A stretch of 64,000 nt of DNA from Gp7-AA10 sp035636095 (GTDB lineage: Bacteria > Acidobacteriota > Thermoanaerobaculia > Gp7-AA8): positions 12,395 through 76,394 of the forward strand of contig DASPZU010000001.1 in assembly GCA_035636095.1 (NCBI GenBank), written 5' to 3'. Shown here piece by piece: positions 43,321 to 50,308 of this stretch (the first letter of the stretch is position 1; every line of letters begins with the position of its first letter). The translations under genes were made by a program, and so were the position numbers. The notes under the pieces are model-generated. The model ran no database searches. It saw nothing but the letters and a program-made list of their open reading frames with translations, and had not been told where the DNA came from.

Positions 43321-44474
43321 CAGCCGTGCGCGAGCGTCGTGACGAGTTTCTGCAAACGATTGCCCGCCTCACCGGAGAGCGTGAGGCGGCTCGCGGTGCC
43401 GTGGCCGCGCTGCGCGCATCATCGTCCGAGCTTTGGGACCTGGACATCCCATCGGAGTGGCGGACAGCAGGGTTTGTTCAGGAACTGACGTCAGTCGCCT
43501 ACGAGATCGTCGAATCGAATCCGCGAGAGAGTCTCGGGTTCGCACAGCTCGCGCTCGCGATTGCGACGAGCATTCCCGCGGAAACCTATCCGGCGCCGAT
43601 CCAGGCTCAGATCGAAGGAGCGGCGTGGAAGGAAATCGGAACCGCGCATCGGTACATCAGCGAGTACGACGCAGCTCTGCGCGCCTACGACTCGGCTCAG
43701 CGAGCTTACGGTGGTGCGAACGCTCTCGCCCAAGACTCCGCTGTGGTGGAGCTGGCGCGCGCCATTGTTCTGGCCGAGCTCGAGCGATACGAAGAGGCGC
43801 TGAAGTTGCTCGCGACGATCGAGCCGATACTCCGAGACTTCCAAGATCATCGGCACGTGGTGCAGGTGCGGCAGATGACCGCCAATGTCTATTTTTGTCA
43901 GGGCCGCTACCACCAGGCTCGCGCCGAGCTCGAGAAGGCGCTCAGCGAAGTTCAGTTCGATGATGCTTATACACGCGCCGCGCTGACCAATACGCTCGGT
44001 GCGACTTATAGTCAGCTCGGTCGAACCCAAGAAGCATTCCTGATGCTGCAGAAAGCCCGCGCAATGCTGGTTGACCTCGGGATGACCGGCGAAGTCACAC
44101 GAACGGATTGGTCAATTGCGCGCGCAGTTCTCGGCGCCGGCGATTTCGGAAAGGCGGTTGAACTGTTGCGCACGGTCCGCCAAAACTTTTTAGCGCTATC
44201 GATGGCGGACGACGCGGGGCTGGCGGGACTCGACCTTGCCGATGCTCTGATCGCGAACGCCCAGTTGGACGACGCGCGGCACCTCGTCGAAACCGTCCTC
44301 CATGAGTTCATCAATAAGAAGCTGAATCACCGCGCTGTCACGGCTTTATCGTATTTGCGCGATGTCCTGCGGACCACGCCACAGCCGCTGCGCGCAGTCG
44401 ATCACGTCAGAACGTATCTGAAACGCCTTCGCTACGAGCCTGAGCGCATTTTTCTTCCGCCGCCCGAGAAGTAG
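43317..44474 (+). CDS. TPR-repeat protein coupled to sigma factor
   Basis: The 385-residue, mostly helical cytosolic protein has no signal peptide. Repeated TPR-like units include YISEYDAALRAYDSAQRAYG, ELERYEEALKLLATIEPIL, YFCQGRYHQARAELEKALSE and YSQLGRTQEAFLMLQKARAM. The start ATG overlaps the sigma factor stop. TPR proteins next to ECF sigma factors often act as sensors or partners, but this role is inferred from position only. Confidence 0.88.
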   Translation: MTAVRERRDEFLQTIARLTGEREAARGAVAALRASSSELWDLDIPSEWRTAGFVQELTSVAYEIVESNPRESLGFAQLALAIATSIPAETYPAPIQAQIEGAAWKEIGTAHRYISEYDAALRAYDSAQRAYGGANALAQDSAVVELARAIVLAELERYEEALKLLATIEPILRDFQDHRHVVQVRQMTANVYFCQGRYHQARAELEKALSEVQFDDAYTRAALTNTLGATYSQLGRTQEAFLMLQKARAMLVDLGMTGEVTRTDWSIARAVLGAGDFGKAVELLRTVRQNFLALSMADDAGLAGLDLADALIANAQLDDARHLVETVLHEFINKKLNHRAVTALSYLRDVLRTTPQPLRAVDHVRTYLKRLRYEPERIFLPPPEK

Positions 44475-44575
44475 TGGGTAGCACTTTGCCCTTCTCCATC
44501 ACTACTCCCTGAACCGGGGCGCGCCCTCCGATCAACAACCGCTAAACCGGCTTTCCAGCCGACCGGAGGAGAACT

Positions 44576-44752
44576 ATGCGCCGTGCTGTCGCAACCCTGC
44601 TCGTTTCCGCGTTACTCAGCAGTGCAACTCCATCTTTCGCCCGCCGCGATGATGGTGATCGATTCGATCCGATCAAGGTCATCAAGAAAATCATTCGGAT
44701 TCTGGTCCCGTCGCCGGACGATGACAGCGTCCCGACTCCGCCTAAGCCGTAG
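44576..44752 (+). CDS. Small secreted peptide
   Basis: The 58-residue frame has a strong GGAGGAG ribosome site (44565-44571). Its signal peptide is MRRAVATLLVSALLSSATPS, followed by FARRDDGDRF, a basic amphipathic helix VIKKIIRILVPS and a Pro-rich tail ending PTPPKP. The charge and amphipathicity of the mature part suggest membrane interaction. No homolog is known to me. It follows the TPR gene by 101 bp and converges with a terminator. Confidence 0.6.
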   Translation: MRRAVATLLVSALLSSATPSFARRDDGDRFDPIKVIKKIIRILVPSPDDDSVPTPPKP

Positions 44753-44773
44753 TCGCGATTCCAAAAAAGAAAA

Positions 44774-44806
44774 TCGGGCTGGTCCCGCCAGGCGGAACCA
44801 GCCCGA
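44774..44806 (-). terminator. Intrinsic terminator of the SCPU gene
   Basis: TCGGGCTGGT (44774-44783) pairs with ACCAGCCCGA (44797-44806), with an inner CCGCC/GGCGG stem. On the minus strand it is followed by TTTTCTTTTTT. It may also stop plus-strand transcription from 44576. Confidence 0.9.
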
Positions 44807-44831
44807 CCGCTCAGTTCTACAGCGGAGGACT

Positions 44832-45323
44832 TTAGAAAGTCACCGTGGCGATGAGCGTGTCCTGGTAGTTGAGAACCGCGGCATCCTGTCCGGCAGCAAC
44901 GCGGCCGTAGGCAGTCGCTGTGAGCGCCGTGTTCTTCGAAACCGACGGTCCGAGCGTCACCGTGTTGACGGCGTTCCACACGATGGTGTGGGCGGCGTCG
45001 GTGTAAACCTCATAGGTCAGGAAGTTGCCCGTGGCGCCGGTGTCCTGCATCCGGCGAACCACACCCGAGGCGTTGGCGCCGAGGTCGAACGAGACGACGC
45101 CGCTGGTGGCCTTAGTGCAGTTGATCGTGACAGTTCCGCTCTGATCCAGCGGGGCAGCCGCAAATGGGTCATAGGAACCGAAGGCGATCGAGAAAGCTCC
45201 GATCGTGCACTTGGCGGCGACCGAGGCGGTGATGTTATTGACGTTGGTCGTCGAGGCGCTACCGGCAAACGCCGACGTCGCAACGGTCAACATGATTCCG
45301 AGGAATAGAACTGAGCGTTTCAT
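44832..45323 (-). CDS. Spore coat U (SCPU)/pilin-like secreted domain protein
   Basis: The 163-residue protein has a signal peptide (MKRSVLFLGIMLTVATSAFA). Its beta-rich domain, with CTIGAFSIAFGSYDPFAAAP, GTVTINCTKATSGVVSFDLG, a Cys pair and a C-terminal YQDTLIATVTF strand, is typical of SCPU proteins of chaperone-usher-like surface fibres. No usher or chaperone gene is in the window, so it may be a lone secreted protein. A strong terminator follows. Confidence 0.85.
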   Translation of the reverse strand: MKRSVLFLGIMLTVATSAFAGSASTTNVNNITASVAAKCTIGAFSIAFGSYDPFAAAPLDQSGTVTINCTKATSGVVSFDLGANASGVVRRMQDTGATGNFLTYEVYTDAAHTIVWNAVNTVTLGPSVSKNTALTATAYGRVAAGQDAAVLNYQDTLIATVTF

Positions 45324-45456
45324 ATAGGTACCATCCTTTCAACATGGCAATTTAGGGCGGGGGGTGTGAAGCTTTCTGAGGACGGGGATAAAACGATCGT
45401 CAGGTCCTGTGAAATCAGGCAGTTGGCGTGATTGCCACGCTAAGCCGGCGCAAAAA

Positions 45457-45483
45457 AAGCGTCAAAGGAGCACTTTGACGCTT
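45457..45483 (-). terminator. Intrinsic terminator of the TMEM43-like gene
   Basis: A perfect 11-bp stem (45457-45467 with 45473-45483) with a 5-nt loop, followed on the minus strand by a run of T (45458-45452). Confidence 0.92.
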
Positions 45484-45507
45484 CGCCCACCGGGGAAGGG
45501 AAAGAGA

Positions 45508-46692
45508 CTATGTTGCCTGCGCCGGTTTCGCGGCCACCCGCGCCGCCTTCCTCCCTCGCCCGACTTTGATCAGCCCGAAAATGCCGGCTCCGGCGACGAC
45601 GAGCAATGCAACGCCGAGCACCGGACGCACGACCAGCCAGGCCACGGCGACCGTCAGGACCGACAAAACAGCAGCTCCCAGAAAAGCGAAGAGCCCAATG
45701 CCTGCACTGAGCGCTGTGCCGAAGAGCGGCAGGACATCCGCCAACACAGCGATCGGGCGGAAGATCGTGAACAAACCGAGAAACATCATGAAGAAGCCGA
45801 CGAAGCGAAGGATCCACGTGAAGATGGCGTTACGCTCCTGCGCCGTCTTGAACATCTCCGCCGCGGTGTGCGTCCCCGCCTCGACCAGCAGGATGGCGTC
45901 GCCGGCTTTCGCCTGAAAAGCAGCGAAAGTCGAAGCCTTCTGGACGCCCACCAGGCTGACCGTCGCCGGCTTCACGATGCGATACGAAATTCGCACGTCG
46001 CCAATCTGGGGCGATGCCGGATCCTTCGACAGGTAGAAGTTGCCTTCTTTCACCTGCACCTTGCTCTTCAGATCGCCCTTCAGTTTCTCAGCCGCCGACG
46101 CATCCACCGGGAGAGCTTCCGAATCGGTGAGCTGCGCGACCTGCTCGTCAGACATGGTGAAGGCGCCGACTGTCACGAGGTTCGCCGTAAATGTCTTCGA
46201 CTGATACGGGGATGCCTCCGGATTCCCATGACCCTCGGGCTTCTTGAAGCTGGACGAATCGATACGGCCCGCCGCCCACTCCTTCCGGTATTCGTACGTC
46301 GTGACGGTCTCGGAGCCACCGCCGGTTTTCTTGCGCGTCTCTTTGCTCTCGTGTTCCTTCCACTGATACATCTCGGCGGTGCGGAACAGCTTGACACCCT
46401 GCGCGCTGACGGGGAATTCATCGTCAACGAGGGCCGCGGTCGTCTTGACCGCACCGCTGACGTGGACGAGTTTCCCTTCCTTCCCTGGATCGACTGAGTC
46501 CGCCGACACCGGCACGACTGCGCCCAATCCTTCAGTGAGACTCTTCGCAGTGCGCACCGCTCGCCCTTCGTTCCAGTACATCAGCGGAAAGGCCGCGATG
46601 AAGAGGAACAAACCGAACAGGACGCTCTTGATCGATCCGACGATGCGGGAAAACCACGACTCACTGCTGACAACGCTGAAAGAATCGGACAT
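45508..46692 (-). CDS. TMEM43 family membrane protein
   Basis: The 394-residue protein has one N-terminal helix (IVGSIKSVLFGLFLFIAAFPLMYWNEGRAV), a large extracytoplasmic domain (~residues 45-285; LVHVSGAVKT, RTAEMYQWKEHE, YRKEWAAGRIDS) and three or four C-terminal helices. This order and the WNEGRAV motif match bacterial homologs of the eukaryotic nuclear-envelope protein TMEM43. The bacterial role is unknown. It is a single gene with its own terminator. Confidence 0.9.
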   Translation of the reverse strand: MSDSFSVVSSESWFSRIVGSIKSVLFGLFLFIAAFPLMYWNEGRAVRTAKSLTEGLGAVVPVSADSVDPGKEGKLVHVSGAVKTTAALVDDEFPVSAQGVKLFRTAEMYQWKEHESKETRKKTGGGSETVTTYEYRKEWAAGRIDSSSFKKPEGHGNPEASPYQSKTFTANLVTVGAFTMSDEQVAQLTDSEALPVDASAAEKLKGDLKSKVQVKEGNFYLSKDPASPQIGDVRISYRIVKPATVSLVGVQKASTFAAFQAKAGDAILLVEAGTHTAAEMFKTAQERNAIFTWILRFVGFFMMFLGLFTIFRPIAVLADVLPLFGTALSAGIGLFAFLGAAVLSVLTVAVAWLVVRPVLGVALLVVAGAGIFGLIKVGRGRKAARVAAKPAQAT

Positions 46693-46803
46693 GGCGAATC
46701 CTCCTCCGAGAGTTCAGTCAAGTTTTGGGGACCGGGCTGGTTTTGGAAAGGAAACAGTAAGCTAGGGGGCGGCAAGAGGTCAACTGAATTAGGGGCTCCC
46801 CGC

Positions 46804-47334
46804 TTAGAAAAGCTTCACCTCGAAGCTGGCTCGGTCAAATAGAGTGCCGTGACCGCCCCAGTCGCTCTGCCAAATCAACGAGTTTCCGTTGTAGGTGCCC
46901 AGCAACAGCGAGGGGAGTGGATAGGTGAAGCTGAAGGTTTGGCTGGTGTTCGCGAGGAAGGTCGTGCGATCCGACGACACCGCGGGCCATCGCGTGTCCC
47001 GTCCGATCCAGGCCTGATCGGCACTGAAGAAATCGCCGAGGCCAAAGAAGATCGTGGCGAAGATGCGCGAGTATCCAATCGGATCGGGGTTGCGCACCGA
47101 AACGTTGTAGCTGGCGTTGCTCCCCGGAAATGCTGCGCTGGTCCAGCCCTGAGCGAAGATAAACGGTGATTTCGACGTCTCGCCACGCACCTTTCTGGCG
47201 AGCTCGTCCGCGTCCAACGACCAGAAGCTCTGTCCCAGCTCCTGCGCGCGTTGTCGCAGTTTTTCGATCTCCTCTTTGAGCTGCGCGATTTCGCGTCGGA
47301 CTTCTTGTTCGCTCTTTTTGTGCTTTTTCACCAT
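46804..47334 (-). CDS. Hypothetical protein with N-terminal coiled coil
   Basis: The 176-residue product starts MVKKHKKSEQEVRREIAQLK with a heptad-rich charged coiled coil (~1-35). A globular part follows, with GSNASYNVSVRNPDPIGYSR and ARYNTIS-like aromatic strands (LLLGTYNGNSLIWQSDWGGH). No signal peptide was seen. I do not recognise a family. It is flanked by minus-strand genes with no overlap. Confidence 0.65.
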   Translation of the reverse strand: MVKKHKKSEQEVRREIAQLKEEIEKLRQRAQELGQSFWSLDADELARKVRGETSKSPFIFAQGWTSAAFPGSNASYNVSVRNPDPIGYSRIFATIFFGLGDFFSADQAWIGRDTRWPAVSSDRTTFLANTSQTFSFTYPLPSLLLGTYNGNSLIWQSDWGGHGTLFDRASFEVKLF

Positions 47335-47366
47335 AGGCGCTCATCAACGGAGAGGTCGCGCGAGGG

Positions 47367-47392
47367 CAAATCCCGACCGATAATTTTGGTGA
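47367..47392. repeat. 26-bp dispersed repeat, copy a
   Basis: 24 of 26 bases are identical to 50310-50335, in the same orientation. This copy lies between the EamA stop and the hypothetical protein start. Weaker similarity continues to the right (TAGGCTCGAGCGG against TAGGTTCCAGCCGG). Confidence 0.6.
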
Positions 47393-47416
47393 GGTAGGCT
47401 CGAGCGGACTCCGGCG

Positions 47417-48303
47417 TCACCTGCCTCTCCGCGCTACCGTCACGCCGCCGAGGATCAGCAGCATACCGACGAGCATCGGAATCGTGATCGGCTCATGCAG
47501 TACGAGAGTGCCAGCGATCGCCGCCACCACCGGCTGCATGTAGGCGAAGAGCGTGAGCTTGCCCGGCGGGATCACGCGCAGCGCGTAGAAGTACGCGCTG
47601 AAGGCGATCACAGAGCCGAACAACGTGAGGTAGAGAAGCGAAAGGCCGCTGCGCATGGTCAAATACGACCACTGCCAAGGCCCGACGATCGCGGCGGCTA
47701 TGAGCGTGACAAGGCCGCCGAGAAGCATCTGCAGTGCGGGAGCGAGGGCGGGCGGGACGCCCGACGGCTGGTACTTTGCCCGCAGCGTTCCGAGGTTCCA
47801 GCTGAGCGCGTAGAACTGCATGGCCATTGTGCCGAGGATCAACGCGCCCCCGGTGGACGGCTTCGCGATCGCCGGTGCGACCACTGCGGCCACGCCGCAG
47901 AAGCCGACGATCAGCCCGGCGATCCGGCTGGGCGTAAGGCGCTCGCTGCGGATCAGGAGGCGCTCGAGCAGCGCCATCCACAGCGGCAACGTGGCCGCGA
48001 GGAGCGCCGCCAGACCGCTGGCGATGTAGTGTTCCGCCCACACGACCGAGCCGTTGGCCAGCGGTACGAGCAGGATGCCGGTCAGCGCCTCGTGTCCCCA
48101 CTGCGACGCGCGGCGCGGCAGCGGCTGGCCGTGGAGCGCGATGCCGAGGAGGATCGCTCCGGCAAGCGTGAAACGGATGCCGGTGAGGTAGAGCGTTGGC
48201 ATCGTCTCGATGGCACTCGGATGGCGAGGAACGTCGTCCCCCAGATCAGGCAGATGGCGGCGAAGGAGACGAGGGCCAGCGCGCGCTCGTGCTCTCGACT
48301 CAT
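47417..48303 (-). pseudogene. EamA-family transporter, frameshifted near the N-terminus
   Basis: The first ~25 residues (MSREHERALALVSFAAICLI, then WGTTFLAIRV) lie in one frame starting at ATG 48303. The rest, from AIETMPTLYLTGIRFTLAG, lies in the next frame and runs to 47417 with ten hydrophobic helices and two EamA halves (WNLGTLRAKYQ, SVIAFSAYFYALRV). Adding one base at about 48214-48216 (GTG-GCC in place of GTG-CC on the minus strand) restores a ~295-residue drug/metabolite exporter. It is either a one-base deletion in a G/C pair or a sequencing error. Its promoter carries the 17-bp operator shared with the XRE regulator gene. Confidence 0.8.
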
Positions 48304-48338
48304 GCCACGCACTTTAGAGAGCCAGTGAATCCGGTGCG

Positions 48339-48355
48339 ATTACCTTCGAGGTAAT
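48339..48355. promoter_or_regulatory. 17-bp palindromic operator upstream of EamA gene
   Basis: ATTACCTTCGAGGTAAT: perfect 7-bp arms around TCG, followed by TGATCGGC as at the second copy. It lies 36 bp from the EamA ATG and 49 bp from the divergent start at 48404. It is the predicted site for the XRE/MmyB regulator at 49005. Confidence 0.85.
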
Positions 48356-48403
48356 TGATCGGCTGCGCCGCTGGAACGATGCTGCCACTCCGGAGGGACT
48401 CCA

Positions 48404-49012
48404 ATGCTCAAAGGTCCCTACGCACGCATCTCGATCTTGCGTCCCCATGACGGAGACACTGTCGACTTCGAAGCCGGGTACATCCGACACCTCGAGTGGC
48501 ACCGGCAGGCGAAGGACACTTGGACCTGGTATGGCTGGACGATCTGGGCCGGTGAACGACAGCGGTGGTTCGTCTACGGAACGTTCGGGCACTCGGCCGC
48601 CAGTTTGGATAGTCCGGTGGCGCCGGCGGACGACGAGCGAGACAACATTTCCAACGTTACGCCCCACGGCCAGTTTTTGGGGCATGCGCTGTACGAGTAC
48701 TTGCCAGCGTTCTCGCGCGGCACGGGTGAACCGCAACCGACCGCCCGGCTCGAGTTCACGACCGTCGACCTCGTGCCCGGTGCGGAAAAAAACTTCGAGG
48801 CCGCGCTCAGCGCGGATCAATCAAGACTGCAGGGTGAGACACTCTGGTATCGGATGGTGGCGGGCGGCACCGCTCCGCGCTACGTCCGACTGCGACCGCG
48901 GCCGAGCCTGTCGGCAATTCTCGATCTAAAGAGTGAGCCGCCAGAGGCGATCGCGAAGATGACCGTTGAGATCCTGAATTTGCGACCAACGATGAGTTAC
49001 GGACTCAAGTAA
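48404..49012 (+). CDS. Hypothetical protein with two related domains
   Basis: The 202-residue protein has an SD of ggaggg just upstream. Two halves look alike: ISILRPHDGDTVDFEAGYIR ... WYGWTIWAGERQRWFVYGTF and TVDLVPGAEKNFEAAL ... LWYRMVAGGTAPRYVRL. This suggests a duplicated ferredoxin-like (dimeric alpha/beta barrel, NIPSNAP/ABM-like) fold, but the match is tentative. It is divergent from the EamA exporter across the operator, so it is probably in the same regulon. The 3' end overlaps the convergent regulator gene by 8 bp. Confidence 0.65.
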   Translation: MLKGPYARISILRPHDGDTVDFEAGYIRHLEWHRQAKDTWTWYGWTIWAGERQRWFVYGTFGHSAASLDSPVAPADDERDNISNVTPHGQFLGHALYEYLPAFSRGTGEPQPTARLEFTTVDLVPGAEKNFEAALSADQSRLQGETLWYRMVAGGTAPRYVRLRPRPSLSAILDLKSEPPEAIAKMTVEILNLRPTMSYGLK

Positions 49013-49808
49013 GACGTCGCGCCGCCTCCTCGGTCGCCGGGTCCGCCGCGAAGAATGCCTCGACGCGCAGCTCCTGGAGCGTGATGTCGTGCGGAGTTCC
49101 GAGGCTCGTGAGCGTGGAGAAAAACTGCAGGTGGAGGTCGCCCTTCCTGAACTCGATGGCCAGGAATGGAGCGGTGGAGACGTCGAGGTCGAGCGTCCGC
49201 CAGCGCTGCGGCACGTCGGGGTAGGAGAGCAGCTCGTCCAACAGACTACGCGTCTCGGCGCCGCCAAGACCGCTCAACACGTCGCGGTGGAGCCACTGGA
49301 TCAGCGCTGCCGCCATCGCCTCCCAGTTGACGATGTGCGGGCGAAAGCCGCGCGGATGAAACATCAACCGCATCGCATTGCCGCCCCACTCGCTCGCGGC
49401 CGAAGCGTCGGCGAAGGCTTCTACCAGCCGGACGGCGCCGCCATTGGCCTTCAGGATCGTCCAGCGTCGATCGACCACGATGGCGGGGTAAGGCTCGTGC
49501 TGGCGCAGCATGAAGTCGAGCGCCCGGCCCGCCTGTTCGAGAGCCGGCGAGTCGAGATCGGTGGCGCGGTAAATGGCAGCGTAGCCGGCCGCCATCAACA
49601 GATCGTTGCGGTCGCGCAGAGGCACGTCGAGCACGCGGGCGAGCATGAGAATCATCTCGCGACTGGGCTGCGAGCGGCCGGTCTCAATGAAGCTTACGTG
49701 GCGCGACGAGACGCCCGCCTCGACTGCGAGATCCAGCTGACTCACGCGGCGCCGCGTCCGCCACTCGCGGAGCAGACGCCCGAATGCGCTTTCAAGTTCG
49801 GCGGCCAT
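49005..49808 (-). CDS. XRE-family regulator with MmyB-like ligand-binding domain
   Basis: The 267-residue regulator has an N-terminal helix-turn-helix (LLREWRTRRRVSQLDLAVEA, GVSSRHVSFIETGRSQPSRE; residues ~10-60). A C-terminal MmyB-like PAS-type sensor follows (PYPAIVVDRRWTILKANGGA, RLMFHPRGFRPHIVNWEAMA). Such proteins usually repress a neighbouring gene and bind small, often fatty or aromatic ligands. Its own start is 37 bp from a copy of the operator, indicating autoregulation. A TATAGAT box 12 bases before the ATG suggests a near-leaderless mRNA. Confidence 0.93.
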   Translation of the reverse strand: MAAELESAFGRLLREWRTRRRVSQLDLAVEAGVSSRHVSFIETGRSQPSREMILMLARVLDVPLRDRNDLLMAAGYAAIYRATDLDSPALEQAGRALDFMLRQHEPYPAIVVDRRWTILKANGGAVRLVEAFADASAASEWGGNAMRLMFHPRGFRPHIVNWEAMAAALIQWLHRDVLSGLGGAETRSLLDELLSYPDVPQRWRTLDLDVSTAPFLAIEFRKGDLHLQFFSTLTSLGTPHDITLQELRVEAFFAADPATEEAARRLT

Positions 49809-49844
49809 GCCGCGCAAATCTATACTGCCCGCGAAATGGGAGCC

Positions 49845-49861
49845 ATTACCTCCAAGGTAAT
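49845..49861. promoter_or_regulatory. 17-bp palindromic operator upstream of XRE regulator
   Basis: ATTACCTCCAAGGTAAT: perfect 7-bp arms around CCA. The flank TGATCGGC is identical to that of the copy at 48339, so the conserved block is 25 bp with two or three differences in the spacer only. Confidence 0.88.
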
Positions 49862-49935
49862 TGATCGGCCCGGCCGCCCTCGGTGCTGCCAAACTGCGGC
49901 ACGGTTTTTTCGTAGTATTGTCGGAGGAGATTGCG

Positions 49936-50250
49936 ATGACTGAAGAAACCGCGAAAGGCGCCGCTTTCCTGCGCGAATGGGGATTTGACGTCCAGGTCTT
50001 CGAGGCTCGCGCGAAGAAATCGATCGAATCGACGCGGGGCGACCTCACCGAGGTCACCGGCGCGCTCCGGCAGACGCTGAACAACGCGAAGCAGATCCTG
50101 ATGGACCTGCAGAAGAACCGCGGCCCCGTCGCCGCGGAGCTCAAGACCGGCTTCGAGCGCGCCTGGAACGAAATGGAGGGCGCCTTCCGCCGCGCCCGTC
50201 AGAAAGTGCGCGAGGGGAAGGCACCGGAATCGACCCCGAAAACCGACTGA
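49936..50250 (+). CDS. Small coiled-coil protein
   Basis: The 104-residue protein has a ggaggag ribosome site at 49923-49929. It is helical and charged (FEARAKKSIESTRGDLTEVT, LNNAKQILMDLQKNRGPVAA, WNEMEGAFRRARQKVREGKA), resembling phasin-like or CsbD-like small helical proteins, but no family is certain. It is divergent from the XRE regulator across the operator, so it may belong to the same regulon. Confidence 0.7.
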   Translation: MTEETAKGAAFLREWGFDVQVFEARAKKSIESTRGDLTEVTGALRQTLNNAKQILMDLQKNRGPVAAELKTGFERAWNEMEGAFRRARQKVREGKAPESTPKTD

Positions 50251-50308
50251 CGCATCCCGTTCGACGGCGACGGCATTCGGGGACCTCTTGTTCGCTCTTC
50301 TTGTGTCG

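Noticed and set aside
45324..45507. Possible small gene between the SCPU and TMEM43-like genes
   Set aside because: The stretch holds the terminator at 45457-45483 and the SCPU promoter region; no frame with start and ribosome site was found.
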